This document shows, in pieces, positions 25,611 through 39,900 of a stretch of DNA of 64,000 nt. The position numbers were made by a program, and so were the translations under genes. The DNA is from Tubulanus polymorphus. Its lineage: Eukaryota > Nemertea > Palaeonemertea > Tubulaniformes > Tubulanidae. The stretch is from contig NC_134025.1 in NCBI RefSeq assembly GCF_964204645.1, forward strand, positions 6,577,001-6,641,000, in the 5' to 3' direction. Within the stretch, counting starts at the first letter, position 1; each line of letters opens with the position of its first letter. The notes beneath the pieces were generated by a model. It was not told where the DNA came from. It ran no database searches and was given only the letters and a program-made list of their open reading frames with translations.

Positions 25611-28600
25611 TCAGAGTTTGATAAGTTATCAGCTGAGTTGCTAATGGTTTGTGTTTCTAATACCGGAAGTTGTACAAGTAACGACAAACGACAGTAAACC
25701 CGTCTTAAACCCGCTATCTTTCTGAGCGTTATACCGACTAGAAAATCCCGTTGAAAATCCCGTTGATCTGTCATCATAAATTCACAAGGTTTCTTTAACC
25801 CCTCCAGAAACCCCACAGGACAGATGGATACTTCACCGACGCTGTTTATACCTAAACAGAGAACATTCTATTCGTAACGCGAGGTAAAAGGTCCTTAGGC
25901 GTCTTCATACCTTCTTTTCATATTTCCACAAAGATTTTCGTAACTCATATTCTCAAATCACCTCGAATCATAGTTTCATATTTTAGTCAGAAAGTTCAAT
26001 TCGAACCAAGAATCCGTATATGTGACAAGTTATTTAATAACAGTCAGTTTTGAAATAGAATAGAAATATATACAAATTCCAAATTATATAAAAGTGCGGA
26101 GAACATTATCTTCACCTCGTTACTAATTCAGATTTTACGACTTCAGACTAAACTTATTACGTAATGCATGCCTACAAATGGTGACAAGTTTGTAATGCAC
26201 ATGTATGTATTTCAGTGGCTGTAGTTTGGCTAACCATTTTAATTCGATAATGTGAAATCGCATCAGAACGAAAGGAGCATAGTCGATAGTTAGGTATACT
26301 TAGAAAATTGTCCACTTTCTATCCATATCACCGCGCGGTAAGGATATTCACGATACCCATCACGAAATATTCAGATTTGACTCTGTGATTTAAAGATAAA
26401 GACATTGGGAAATGAAAGGTCATTCCATTTGAAAAGCAGTTCTTTGATTAATCGGTTCTGATCGGTTTCAAGGGGAGGGGGAATTAAAAATGACTAATCC
26501 ATATAAATTGTAATCATCTACCAACAATAATAGCGATGTGTTATGAAATTTCAAACGGGAGATTTTCGTTAAAAATTACTGCTAATGGAACAAAAGATGA
26601 AATGAAATTCATCAAAAAAATGGACTGACTTCGTTTGATAAATTCCACTATTTACTGATATTTCATATATGTATATCACGCAACACTTAGATTGACACGA
26701 ACCCCCTACTGCCCATCATTCGGAATGGGCGTATCATAACCGCTGGTGTTATTATAGGTGAACTAAATGATATCGAACTCCCGAGGGCAACGACGCAACA
26801 GGCTATAGTGTAAGGTCCACGTGATCCACGCTATTTGGAGACAAAAACAAATGTATTTACGGAAGTCACGTTTGACTTACATTGTATATATAAAGCTAAT
26901 TTTGTTTGTTCAATATTTCTATAAAAGACAGTAGTCGGGGCCGATGACTCATCTGAGTTACTGCGGACGCTGGGAACGATTGGAGGCGTGATTCAGTTAT
27001 TAACTGATCAGTATAGATTAAACAAACAAGTAATATTTCAATAAACAATGATAATTTGCCTGTTTACACTGCGTTCAATCGTTCTAATATCCGTCATTAA
27101 TACAGTCAGCTGATGTGAAATCGAAACCGTTCGCGGAACTGATAAAACGGAAAAAAATACACGGCAATTTTCAAACTTTGTTTTTTTTTTGTGGATCCCG
27201 GTATCGGCGAACAACTACGAATTGCTTCACTGAGATCCTAGAGAAATTTGTACGGCGATGAATAACGGAAAAGTACCTGATAAGTTGATTTGTACAAATT
27301 ATGTTAGGCTCGTCGTCTTCGTTTTGGTAGGAATTCTGAACCACATGCATAACTATATTACACCAGGGCATTTCACCGGATTTGGTCAACAGGCGCACGG
27401 TCAACATGCAACCTAACTCATGGTTCGCCTTTATCACTGAAAATAAATTTTCATTATACAATAATCATTATACTAGTTGAGCATCACTCAAAAGTTCCCA
27501 AAGTCCGGGGATGTAATTGGTCACGTTTGGAAGCATCCAAATGAGAATATTATAGCTATAATAGCTATTGGTTGCAAAGTATAAAATTTTGCCATCAAGA
27601 ATAGCAAACATCGTGTATTATGTTTCACCTAACAAAAGCGGAATATACAGAATGAATTAGAATGAATGAGAAGAATAATTGAAACATGTGTGTATTCATT
27701 ACAGTAGAGAATGGAGATACTACTTACGTTGTATATGTTTATCGCGAGCTTTTTCTGTGTCGTCCGGGTGTATGAGATCGTACCAGGATTTGTGACGTAA
27801 CTCTTCAGATGTATAACCGAGATGAAATTCACCTCTACAAATTTTCCATGAAATAAAACATTGTAAGTCGGGTGTCATATTCTTTGGGCACTTGCATTTA
27901 AGTTGAATCTAATTCAGATCTTAGGCTACTATGATTATCAAAAACCGAAAAAAAGAACTTACATGTTAGATATTTCGACGCAATGCATACTGAGAGTATG
28001 AACGGAACGAAATATTAGAGTTGAATTGGGTATCATAGTGTCCTTCAATTCGGGGGTTACTACCGGTGAACATATCCCGAAAAATACAGCCTGGTTTCCG
28101 TAATGGCCTGGATATTTTGGTAACAGAAAACGACCGCGAATATGCATCAACTACAAAACAATGATAATAGATTATAGATGGAACGATATTGTTGATTTTA
28201 TTCAGAATTAAGTAAATGCGGATTGTATTTGATCAAACCTTTTGATCTACTAGTCCGGGTTGTCGTCGTAATTTTCTGGACACGTTCATACTACATATAA
28301 AAGAGCGTTCGTCGCATCCCCCCTCGCTTGCAAGTGGTTGTTGCAGTTTTTCGCTGACTACCGCATGATCTCTCGAGTCAATGATGTCGTTGATTTCGTC
28401 CCCTTGGGTCATCATATCGACCTATTAAATACAATTGGAACCATAAGTATTATACTGATTGATCAAAAATTGGCTAACCTGCACTGGTTAAAAGAAACGA
28501 TTTTGATTTTACCTTGGAATGCCCTAAGTATTGTGTGATGTTATCTGATAGGTATACGAGTTTCCCGTCTCTCGTCATAACTATCAAAAATCCATTCAAA

Positions 28601-29105
28601 GCCTAGAAAATGAACAATGGAATACATGTTTTGGTATTCTTTAATGGATTGATCTACGTATTATCATTATGGAGAACGTTATTTATCTTACCTCGGTGAA
28701 ATCGTACGGAAGAGAAGAATAATGGCCGGGATTATACGGGAAAACTATGCAAATATAAAAATTCATGTATGATTACTTCACGTTAACCCACAGATAACGA
28801 TACGATAAGAGTATAAATCCCACGAAATAGTATTATAAAACATGGATTGTAATTCGTTAGTAGAAAAACTCCGTCGGCTATGAACTGGGTAATTACTCAC
28901 TGCGCGGAAAGTAATTACATTTACGGATGTATACGCAACTCAGGGACATGATCTGTAATTGTGCCAGTCTCTGTCGCGCTGTTTCGGGTAATGGTAACAA
29001 ATCTCTCATGATGGCCATTTGGTCCTTGATTTTCTCACGGCGGTCTTTGGAAGCATCGCGAGTGGTTCTAAATACATTCAATAAAGACCGATGAATTTTG
29101 GACAT
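22986..29105 (-). CDS. NPAS4: neuronal PAS domain protein 4 (bHLH-PAS transcription factor)
   Basis: Exons, minus strand: 29105-28901, 28744-28692, 28602-28513, 28421-28239, 28150-27963, 27834-27728, 27436-27277, 24394-23295 and 23041-22986; 713 codons plus stop, all phases fit. Residues 12-65 are a bHLH ([46 protein letters not shown]) aligning residue by residue with vertebrate NPAS4. PAS-A follows ([52 protein letters not shown]), then PAS-B ([38 protein letters not shown]). The 367-codon penultimate exon encodes a disordered, Tyr/Asn/Gln-rich then Pro/Ser/Thr-rich transactivation tail with a basic RKRQRLNK patch. If the last intron is retained, translation stops at 23287. In mammals NPAS4 is an activity-induced factor that pairs with ARNT proteins; that role is inferred here. 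Intron 7 (about 2.9 kb) holds an AG microsatellite and a relic of the tail exon. Confidence 0.93.
25564..25607. repeat. AG dinucleotide microsatellite
   Basis: About 22 uninterrupted AG units lie inside intron 7 of NPAS4. On the coding strand this is a CT (polypyrimidine) tract. No other feature is attached to it. Confidence 0.95.
26702..26760 (-). pseudogene. relic duplicate of part of the NPAS4 tail exon
   Basis: On the minus strand this intronic stretch reads [17 protein letters not shown], stop, GG. The functional exon at about 24119-24180 reads [20 protein letters not shown]. Nucleotide similarity is clear across roughly 60 bases, with an in-frame TAG replacing the Tyr codon after DGQ. 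It lies in intron 7, upstream of the real exon and in the same orientation, so it looks like a decayed internal tandem duplication of that exon. Similarity fades on both sides by eye; a weaker possible extension lies around 26960-26995. Confidence 0.65.
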
Positions 29106-32100
29106 GACTTTCTCAGAGTTTTCGGCTTTTAGTGCTCATATTTCAATGAATTTTTTTTTTGCCCGTCGGACAACGATAAATGTTTCTTCATGCCTATATC
29201 AGTGAAACGTAAAAAGGCATCGTTTTGTGTTTAGTGTCATAAGTACTAATAGTTTAGTAATTTCATATCAATAAACGATTAATCATGCAGGATAGATGTA
29301 GACGAATTCCGGTAGGCAGTCACCTTGAAACATAGCAACTATCGTTTCGATCTGACTTTTTAGTGTAATCGAAGGTTCTCGTAAAACTATTGCTACAAAT
29401 CTAGCTCTGTTATAAAACAGCGAACAGTCGAAGCCTAATTCGAAAATGATTTAGAGACAGGTAGGTTGAATGTTACTAATATTGGCGCGGTGTTATTCAA
29501 AATTGCACTTCGACGCTCATTTGGATGACGAGCGATTGAGAGCGATTTGCCGGACAATAATAACCGCATATATCCTAAGACCGGACATGCAGAGGTTTTT
29601 AACAAATTCTAATTCCTAATCGAACAGTCTAATTAATGTTTATTGATATTAGTGAGTCATCCGTCTCAGTTTACATGTCGTGACCTGGGGAAGATGCTGT
29701 ATTTGACACAAAGGAATTATCGAAAATATCGTGACCCCTCCCTAATAGATCCGTCTGAAATTTATACCGGAGATTGCTTACAGTTACAGGTTTAATCGAG
29801 AAATAGGTTTGTCATGTTGATGGCTATAGCGTCATATCTTGATAAGATCAAGGAACTGGACACCGAAAAGGAAAAACCCGATTGCGGATCGGCAAGAACT
29901 GCACTTTTCGTAACTGTGAAGTCGTATTTCAAAACAGTTTGAATTCTCTTGAGAGTGGGTTGCTTCTATATATTATTGTAACACGATCGGGCGTGTTTTT
30001 CGAATAGGTCTTAGTTGCTCGCGTCCAGAATCTACAAACGTGACGCGGAGAAAAAGAAAATATTACGGACTACAAAATATCGTCGCTAACAAACGCCCAC
30101 TACTGGAATACGATGACATCGGATATTAAACACAGACCAATTTCACGAATGAGTAATTGCCACAAATGGGCTGTCATAAGTATGGTTCCTAGCCCTGGCA
30201 CGTGACTGACACCGTAACGAGAGTCCCACGCGCTGGACGGCATAACCTCGGGCACGCGTCGCACCCTCTCGTTGAGAAGCTTACGAACCTCATGCAGGAT
30301 TGCTAAGAATGATGCCGCGTAAATATGTGGGATATGTCAATTTCGATTTCAATTTTTTTCAGTATAGAAATCATACAATGACAGTACCTGTTTTCATTGT
30401 ACAGAAAGCCCCAGAAAGCTTTTTCTGCAATATTTAAAAAAGGACATTTTCCGGTATGTTGTCAATGGGAGCTCAACTTTTTTTACACGCTTCCTAGATT
30501 TTATAAATGGATTGAGAGTGATGCATTAGATGATTGTAATAATACATTGTTTGAGTGGCTACTCGGTGGTTTCCTTTTATTTTGAACGTTTTGTATACAA
30601 TCGGTAGATTCGTCACCACATTTCTATCATTAAATGTGCTTTATAGTCGACCACTGTTCGTATGACAGTTCAGATTTCTTTCCGACTTTTGAACAAAAGC
30701 AGTTGACCGGAGATGGTTTTGGCCCTAAGCTGTGGCGCGCGCCACATTGTTTATTGGAAACCCCTTAATAACGAACCCTCAGCGGACAACCCGCGTTGAC
30801 CAGTGTCCGCCCTGTTATTTGCCAGGTTACCTTACAAATCTTATGGATACAGGAGACGAATCCTTATGATAGATAATGCCGCCGCTGTGGTCAGTTATAA
30901 TGACCGACGTCTTGCCGATACAATGCGGTGATTACAAACTGCGTGTAAACGGATCAATCTAATTAAATCACGCAGGGATAACGAGAAACTTACTGCAGGT
31001 TATTGTCGAGTTGTCAACCTTAGAAACACCTGGTCAAATGGCACCGATTAATAGTAGATATTATCTCTATAATGCTTAGCAAATAGCCGTCTCGACGTCA
31101 GAACAGGGAGGTCTGGAGTAATTGTAATCACTGATTTTATTTGTCTTGTCAATGAAGTATACAATGATGAAAAATCGTTCACTTTCGTCTAGTTTTCTAG
31201 ATAAGGTCCGCGCCTGTAATCGCATGCCGTACGTGAAATCGGAGAGGTGTATCAGAAACCTAAAACCTCCCTGACACGATTGAACTATAAGGAAATGGCT
31301 AAGAACTCTGTTATGAGACAAAAAAATCGCACGTAATCGGTGTAGCAGAGTTCCGAGTTATCTGGCAAGTTTTATATTTTCCCGCCTTCTTAGAAGTCAT
31401 TTTCAATCACACTAAACGAACTTAAGCACAAAAAAATGCAACCCTCGTTTTGATGAAACAATCATCATGACTTGGCATTTTCGTTCAAATGTATCGAGTC
31501 ATCAAATGTTCCGCAAGTCGTGTCAAAGATATCAGAAAACCTTGATTACGTGTATCATCACCAACCCACATGAGCAATTTGGCTTATTATTATTTGCTGT
31601 TTGTGGTGACGGTTCCGAACGGCAAGGGAAACATCATTTACGCGCATTAAAGTGATGATAACAAGTCCCTGGATATACTTATCATTTGTTTATTCTAATG
31701 CGATATTGTAATTTTTTTATTTTAATGATAGTAAATGAATGACGAAAAACTGAAATCCATTCAAATAAATCCGCCAGAATCAGATCAAACGTCAAAATCC
31801 TAGACAAGTATTTATACAAGTTAACTTATGCATTTTGTGTTTTAAAACTAAATCAGATTTCGCACTGAATTTTGTTGATATTTATTGATTACGAAAAAGA
31901 AAATCATTATTTCATATTTTCACCATTTCACGTGATTGTTTTAACTCAAAGTACTGTATTATTTACTCAAAATCATCTTTAACTTAGGTATTTAGATCAT
32001 TTGATTTTATTCTGATATTTGCAAAGTTCCACTGCATTTTAGTTTAGATTCTGCTGTACACTGTTGGAATGAAAATCTGTGAAATAATTTTGTTCATAAC

Positions 32101-33949
32101 TTCGAAATTAAATTCGGGCGTAAGATAACTTAGAAAATATTCGATATTTATGTTCAGAAAACTTACCCCTGTTCATCGTGTACGGTATTCATAACTTTCC
32201 GGTGGATACGGCAAGTCTCGGCCAGCGAGACCGAAATCACTGATAAACTACGGATAAACTGAACTAACAACTCTCAACTGTCCCTAGAAACTTCACGATC
32301 AGCGCATGCGCATTACGTACGCTTTTAAGTGAATCCTTGGAAGATGACATGAAACTTGAACCATCTCCCGTATAGCGATCGGAAAATCGACGCAGAATCA
32401 CGTTTTCAGCCAATCATCGAGAATTCGTTTAATTTACTTCTTAGATACGTATTATAGGTTTAACGCTGTTTACTTATGGGCGTTAACGATATGATAAGAT
32501 TACATTCATCCCGCCACCATTTACCATCAATTCATCCGAAGAAATGAGTCAGATTGATTTAAACCCGTGTCTGGGGGCGTGTTGATCAAAACCCACGTGT
32601 CGAAATGGAAAGTGTGTCGTGTGGTACGCGTATATTCGATTTTCCAAATCGTAAACATGAATATGTACATGTATATTTTAAGTTTTTCTAAAATTTCTCC
32701 GTGATCAAATATCTAAAAATTCTGCTTATCATTTGCGACTTTCCAGTTTTGAAAGGTAGTTAGTCGTTCAAAGGTCGACCCTGAATTAAAGCATAGATTC
32801 CTAAAAATTCACTCTTCAGCGGCGACTCTTCAATTCTCGCTTTCAAACTTACTTAACTTTGATTAGATGCCAAATTGCAGGAAATAGGGGCAAAACATTC
32901 GTCCGTTTTCACTCCAATACTCCAGAAGTTGTCCTTTTGTATAATTCAAAACTTGTGGTGCGGGGAAAGGAGTCCCTGGGCGCCCAACTAATTCATTTGT
33001 TTGTGAAAATCCAATCCTTCGGAGAAATGACTGTCTACAAGCCTGCTTATCCTCAATGAACGAAAGAAGCGAAGACTAAACAAGAATTTCAGAATGACAG
33101 ACGACTTTGTTGCTAAGAATAAATGCATTGAACTACAAGAAATTTTATATATATTGCACAATTGACAACAATATAAAAAAGTCCCCATTATTTACAACTC
33201 TCAAACTTCAAATCAATTGTACATACAATATCGATACAGTAAATTCGAAATAATGATCAGACATACAGCGTAGTAAACTCGATATGTTTCTCAACTCATT
33301 GTAGAAATAATTAGCCGTTCTGGTCACTTCCCTGCTAGACAGGCGATCATGTACATTTGATTTCTAAGCAAATTACAAAGACGATGACATATCATACGCG
33401 TAGGATTTTCATTCTTAGAATTTTCAAAAGCGGTTTGAAGACAAACGGTCTCAAAGATTGTTGCTAGTAACCGATAGCGTGTATAGCGCCGATTAGTCGT
33501 GTACTCGGGTAATACGAGCCAACGCTTTTACTATGAACACTTCATATTTCAATACATCAGAATGCAACACATTACTTAGTATGATATTCAGCACTGCTCT
33601 TTACATTTCAAATATCATCCACATTAAACGGTCCTTTCAGCCGTTGATCGTATTACACTTACAAACCACAAGAGAATAACACTCCGTTCTAACTTATCGT
33701 TCGCTTTCCTTTTATGGCAAAAACTGATCACAAAATATCGGATCAATCAATTACTTAATTTACAAAAGACCTGCACATCGACACAAACACCGATACGAAC
33801 AAACGCGGTTTTATGATAAAAATATATTTACAAACACAAGCACAAATATCAAATGTTCTGTATCAAATGCATACCCTACGAGATTTCCCTTCGCGTCGGA
33901 GAGACCGGCAATGAAACCGTCCTAAATCGCATTTTAAAAATAAATTCGA
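29106..33949. other. long intergenic region between NPAS4 and TOP2 (5' of NPAS4, 3' of TOP2)
   Basis: No supported gene is seen in almost 5 kb. All open frames are under 85 codons and without recognisable domains. The part next to NPAS4 should contain its promoter. A GC-richer patch around 30185-30300 includes a CACGTG E-box at about 30199 and repeated GCGTCGC/ACGCGTC words, and TGACG half-CREs occur near 30042. The part next to 33949 is the 3' untranslated side of topoisomerase II. No tRNA, array or terminal-repeat element was recognised. Confidence 0.45.
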
Positions 33950-36900
33950 TCAATACAAATCATCATCATCGTCTTCGCTGATTGTATATCTGACGGCTTT
34001 ACGAGCCCGTCCTCCGGCGCGAGACGGAGCGGCTGCAGCAGCGGCGGCGAAATCTTCATCTTCATCATCACTACTCACAGCGGCAGCTCTCTTCTAGAAA
34101 TAACAATCAATTGAGGTTTTAGATTTAGCATCTTTTATTCATCATCGGCAAAAATATCACCCATAAATGTTAAGTAGAAAGAAGGTTGCTATAATGTCCT
34201 GCGATTTACTGCCAAAACTGACCTTTGATTTTTTCGGCGCATAATCTTCTTCGTCGTCGTCTTCTTCACTATCGCTGATGACCTTCTTCTTTTTTGCTGG
34301 CTTTTTAGGTTTCGGGCTTTCGTCCGAATCGGCCTTCTTTTTACGCGGTTTTTTAGGCTCGGCCACTTTCTTAGCCCGCGGCTTTTTCGCAGCTGTAAAG
34401 AAATTTCAATTACATCAGAAATGAAGATACCCGGTATGCCAGTAAACGAACTAGTAGACACGGCATTTTTCTGCTTCTTAAGGCTTTGATTAATATTGCT
34501 GAGAAATGTTTACCTTTATCTTTATCGTTTGATGGGAGATCAGTGGAGAATAATGAATCGGCGTTTGGCTGAGAGTCTGGAACAACATCAATATCGTCGC
34601 CATCACCGTCATCAGGTTCCGGTGCCCCAAACATTGTTTTCAGAGATTGCTGTCCTTTACCGACTACTTTAGGTGAAAAGTAAGACAAGGGTGAATATCA
34701 AAATATGCCAGAGCAGTTACAAGAATATTTCTTAGGTGATTTACCTTTGCCTAGTTTTCGTTTTTTTGGTGGTTCACTCGTTTTAGAAGTGGTTTTTGTA
34801 GATTTTGCGGCCGGCTGTTTGCTGATGATATCGTCAAACGTTACTGGCTTATTAACCGATTCATCTTTTCTCAAACCAAAATCATCATCACTATCTTCTA
34901 TTACCATGGCTGCATCTCCACCACCACCATCATCATGAGTCCCACTAAAATAGGAGAAAATAATTTCCAATAAACATATCACTTTTGGGTGGTACAAAAT
35001 CTCTTTTTTGTCCAACTAAAGCCTTTACATACTTTCTACTGGGAAACAAATCATCATCACTAATCGCATCATTTGCTCCGTTATCTTCTGTTGTGGCTTG
35101 GCTTTCTTTGATGCCGTCGTTATCAATGAAATCATCATCATCATCATCGTCACCATTGTCATCATCATCTTCATCATCGTCAAAGTTGTATTTGATTTTA
35201 GACGCTGCCGCTCGCCGAACATTTGTATCTCGCGGAATTACCGGTCGTTCATCATCATCGTCATCGTCTATATCATCATCAGCATTACTATCATCACTTT
35301 CATCGCTCCATGGGTTTCTCCTCTTTTTACCTTTCTTTGGACTTTTTTTAGGAGCTGTAATAACGACAATTAACGGCTGATTACAAAACAGGGTTCATAG
35401 TCTACAGACCAACATTCTTAAATGTCACAGGTCATCAGCTCTGAAGCAGGGCCGTACTTAGCACCGGCCGTTACCCTATCTGCTCATGTCCTTTTTAAAA
35501 ACTCTAAGTGAATTGAAACTTAGGGCAAACATGACTTTCTTACTGTTATGATGAATAATTTTTTTTTTCATCCAATAGAAATTTAATGTAGAATCCTCAC
35601 TTAGGACAGACAAGCATTTCGTTATAGGCCGAACGGAGTTTTTGTTACATTGGCGTTTGACTTTAGGTAACGGCTCTTTTTAGGATTTCTCTGTCCCTCC
35701 AAACATTCAAATGCTATGTACAGCCCTGTGAAAGGTAACTAACTGTCAGGGGCCATCCATAAAAACTCAGTTGCTCAAAGCTTATAATCAGCACCAGCCA
35801 TGTACTTAGGTACAAAAAATTAAAATGTTAATGATAAGTACCCTGGTACAAGTTTTATAGATAGCACCTAAGAATCAAAAAGAATACAATATAATTGATT
35901 AATTGAAAGAAAAGTAAAGAATTCCAACTCTGAAAATTAATTCATCATGCTCCCGACATTATACTCTAGTCCAGCATAATTGCTAGCACCAATTAAAACC
36001 ATGTTATTACGTGATATAAGGTGAGTAGAATTGAACATCATGCAGCATGCACTGTTAGTTAATGATTACTCTGATCAAACATGATAATTAGTCTACGTAC
36101 AGCCGGCTAAATCTTCTTTGTTCTTATTGGCAACTTCTGAAACTATGTTATAGACACTAGACAAACAAACAACAACGTACCATATATCAAATATCACCTC
36201 TCAATTAATGAGAGGATTGTGTTAAATTGCACACATCATGGTCAAAGCGCTCCACAAAAGCAAGGTCGAGAAAATGTGGTTTCTCCTTTAAGTAGAACTG
36301 GGTCATAACCGTTATTTGCCATTAACCTAAGAATATGTGTTGAATGAAGTTGAATCTGAGGAAAATGTCTTGCTCACTTGTCACAAATGCAACAAATTGC
36401 ATTAGAATATTTTTCTAAGAATAACACTTTCTGGGGAAAAAAACATCTATCTTTCGTCTAACGTCGATAAAATAAAAATACTACTGCTTAACCGTCATGT
36501 CACGACTAGGGTTAGTGGATTTCTATCAGCCACAATAAAATTTGTTGCAATTCCTAACATATTCCCTACACTAGACCTCTAAACACTATGATCGATAATA
36601 CACAGAAAAAGCAAAACTTCTGTATCAAATTTGAAGGTATCATGCAATGGTTCAATCATTAATGCTTACCACCGGCAGCTTTTGCTTTTTTGGGAGCGCG
36701 AGGTTTTTTCTCTTTTGTAGCCGCCGCTGGTTTTTTACTTTTCGCCGCGTTCTCTTTGGCTTCGTATTTCTCTGGACTCATTCCAATTCGTTCAGCTAAT
36801 GGTTTCATATTATCGTCTTCACCTTCATTATCCAGGAAATCTAATAGTTTCTGTTGCAGAGGATCGTCTTTCTTCTGCGTTATACGACCGAAGAAATTCA

Positions 36901-39900
36901 AAGCTAATTATTGTTTAATAAATCTTCCACTCGGAAATTTCATTTCCCGTGCGGCCAGAATGGCTAGGAGTTTTTGTAATAAATGATTAATATCTGTAAA
37001 TGGGTCATGTATTCTAAAGACCAATACTAATTTGTGAATACTTGGTTAATATTTCACTATAATTCTTAAGAGAATGAATGTACCTTGCGGCCTCTTCCGG
37101 TAGCAGATTCTTTTTTCTTGAGTATGTCGATAGCAGGCGCTACTCTGATACCGTGAGGCGACGGCTTGCATTGAACTGACAGACCTAATTTTCCACCCAG
37201 TTTACGACCTTTTCCCGCCGTTGCTTTGCTAAGTGCATTGACAGCCATTAAATCATCTTCGCGTTCTTTCTCTTCAATTTTCTAAACGAAGAATATAACA
37301 AAATCTTTATGCTTAGTCCATATAATTCAATCATACAACAGGAATTAATGAATTGAGCAAAATATAAGCTACTAACATCAAGTTCATCTCTGAAATTGGC
37401 GAGATCGTCTTTCCACAAATCTTTCGGCGTTTTTCGTCTCAATTTTGCTAACTCATCAGCCTATAAGACAAAAAGATCCAAAAGTTTTACATCAGTCAGA
37501 CCTATCAAAGGGGGTATCCAAATTATAAAAGACCATTCAGTTCGAGGTACCTTGGCGTCTTTTTGTTTCAGAAGCTCCTCTTTCTTCTCACGACTGAGGC
37601 TCCACAAAGCCATACCTAGAATATAGTTATAATCTGGTCCACTTTCTTTCTCTTCTTGTTCATCTTCAATATTTTGGTTCTCCTCTATTGCCTGCAAGCA
37701 TCATGCGGTAAACGATATATTTAGCCTGATAATCAAGTTGAAGATTCAACAGCTTTTTACAATAAAATACAATAAAAATGCCACACAACATAGAGATCCT
37801 CCCAAATCACTTGTACTGCTGGATTGACAGTGGTAGATTTAGAATATCTGACAATTTTTTATTTTTTATGAGAGTCTATAAAACCAAAGGACAACATTGA
37901 GACGCATTCATGCAAATCTAGTATTTACAATACACAAATATTTTACCCGTTGTTCCTCAGTCATCTAAAATTAACAACTTGATACAATTAATAACCAACT
38001 ACACGTACATGCATTCCTATTCCATCTAGGTTCCTTGATCATTTCAAGCCATAAGAAGTTTGCACAATTGACTTATATCTTACCTGTAATTTGTTCTGTG
38101 CTTCCTTCCAGCTTTTAACCGGATCCGAATCGTACCCTCCCCTCACTAACATCTGAACCAATTCTTTCTTCGGTTTATTCTCTACAAAATAGAACGGGCC
38201 CTAAAACATCCTCAAATATCATCCGCCGAATAGAAAACGTATCATCCTATTTATGGTAGAGTGATGACACGATAATTGTTTCGTACCGATAGAGATCTTG
38301 CCATCAATTTTCTCAACGATGAATCGAGCCTGATTGTCTAATCTGAGCGATTCAGCGGCGAGCATCCCCTCGAGGTAAACTTTCCTACGTTCGTAATAGT
38401 CTAACCTCACGCCGTAGAACTCTTTCAAAATTTCCTCCGCGTTATTGTATCGACGAATGCAACCATTCGAATCAAACAAAACCTAAAACAAATTGGATCA
38501 CACCGGCGTAAGCACAATGATACACAGGTTCACAAATTCTGTATATTCCCTATCGTAACGCACGTACCACAGAACTGAATGACATCTGTGACTGCAGTTT
38601 GAAGAATTTATGAAGTCCAAATGCTTCAGCTTCGCGCAGTTTTTCGGGGGTCAATTTGACGACAAATCTTACGGTAACATCGGTATGATATTCCTTATAA
38701 TCACTAAAATAACAAACACAAAACAGAGTTAATATTCTCAGACATAGGTAGCTTGCATTATGGGTTCAGAATAACATATTTCAAACTTACGTTATTTGAA
38801 CCGGGACTTTCTCAGATCCTTGTAACATTGGCTCCAAAACGGATTCTTTGTAATTCTGTATCCACGTTTTAACAGGTAATTCAGTAATTTCCACAGTTGT
38901 ATCATCAATAATCGATATTTCTCCGCTGAATACGTATTTGCCTTCTTCGATTTCATCGATATCGCCTTTGAAATTCTTATACCACGGTTTCTGAGAAAGT
39001 AAATCACAACGAATAAGGACCATTGTTCTGTTGTAGCTCGTTTGCACAAGGGACTGAAATTTACCACATGGGTCAAGAATATCACAGCCATTTTAGAAAT
39101 ACACCACCCCTTTGTCCGCAGTAAATAGTGGACTATGAGCTTTTAGCACTGATGTTGTCTGTTATGTTGACTGGTCGCAGAATTCTCCAAAAACTCACTT
39201 TTCAATATACATAGTAACAGTTGTCCAATGGAGAAAGCCAGGTCATAGGACAACGTACCAGAACATTTCACCCAGTGTGATTTTGGTATTAGCTAAAAAG
39301 CTAACATCTTTAATATAATCTCTACACAGAGATTCAGGTTATTGTTCTTACATACCATATATTGTGGTTCTTCCCCATCCATCATTCTTAAGAGATTATC
39401 AACGATTTCACGTTGATTATAGTTTGGCATTTTAGTGCTCCAACCAGTACCGATTCCTTCAGCTCCATTCACTAATGCCATCGGTATTATAGGCACATAA
39501 TAAACTGGCTCAATACGGACATTATCATCAAAGTTGTATTTATACATCGGGTCATCAAATGAATTGAACAGTAACTTAGTCGCTTTCCTGTCAAAATACA
39601 CCACACTTTACTTAATGACGGATAAAACAATTAATTCGCATAGTCAGATCGAACGAAGCAACAATAACATACCCAAGCTGAGTGAAGATATATCTAGGAC
39701 TTGCAGCGTCTTTGCCACCATGCAGACGTGTACCGAACTGACCGATCGGTTGTAATAGATTGATATTATTGCTTCCGATGAAATTCTGCGCCAAGTTTAT
39801 TATCGTACCCATGAGTGCAGCCTACAATATATAATACATATACAAGGTGGAATCATCCGGCTATAACCTAATAACATGAATAGGTGCCTATCCACCAAAA

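Noticed and set aside
29106-33949. Hidden gene or novel system in the long empty stretch upstream of NPAS4
   Set aside because: Both strands were read for splice-linked frames, terminal repeats, tRNA boxes and regularly spaced repeats; nothing rose above chance.
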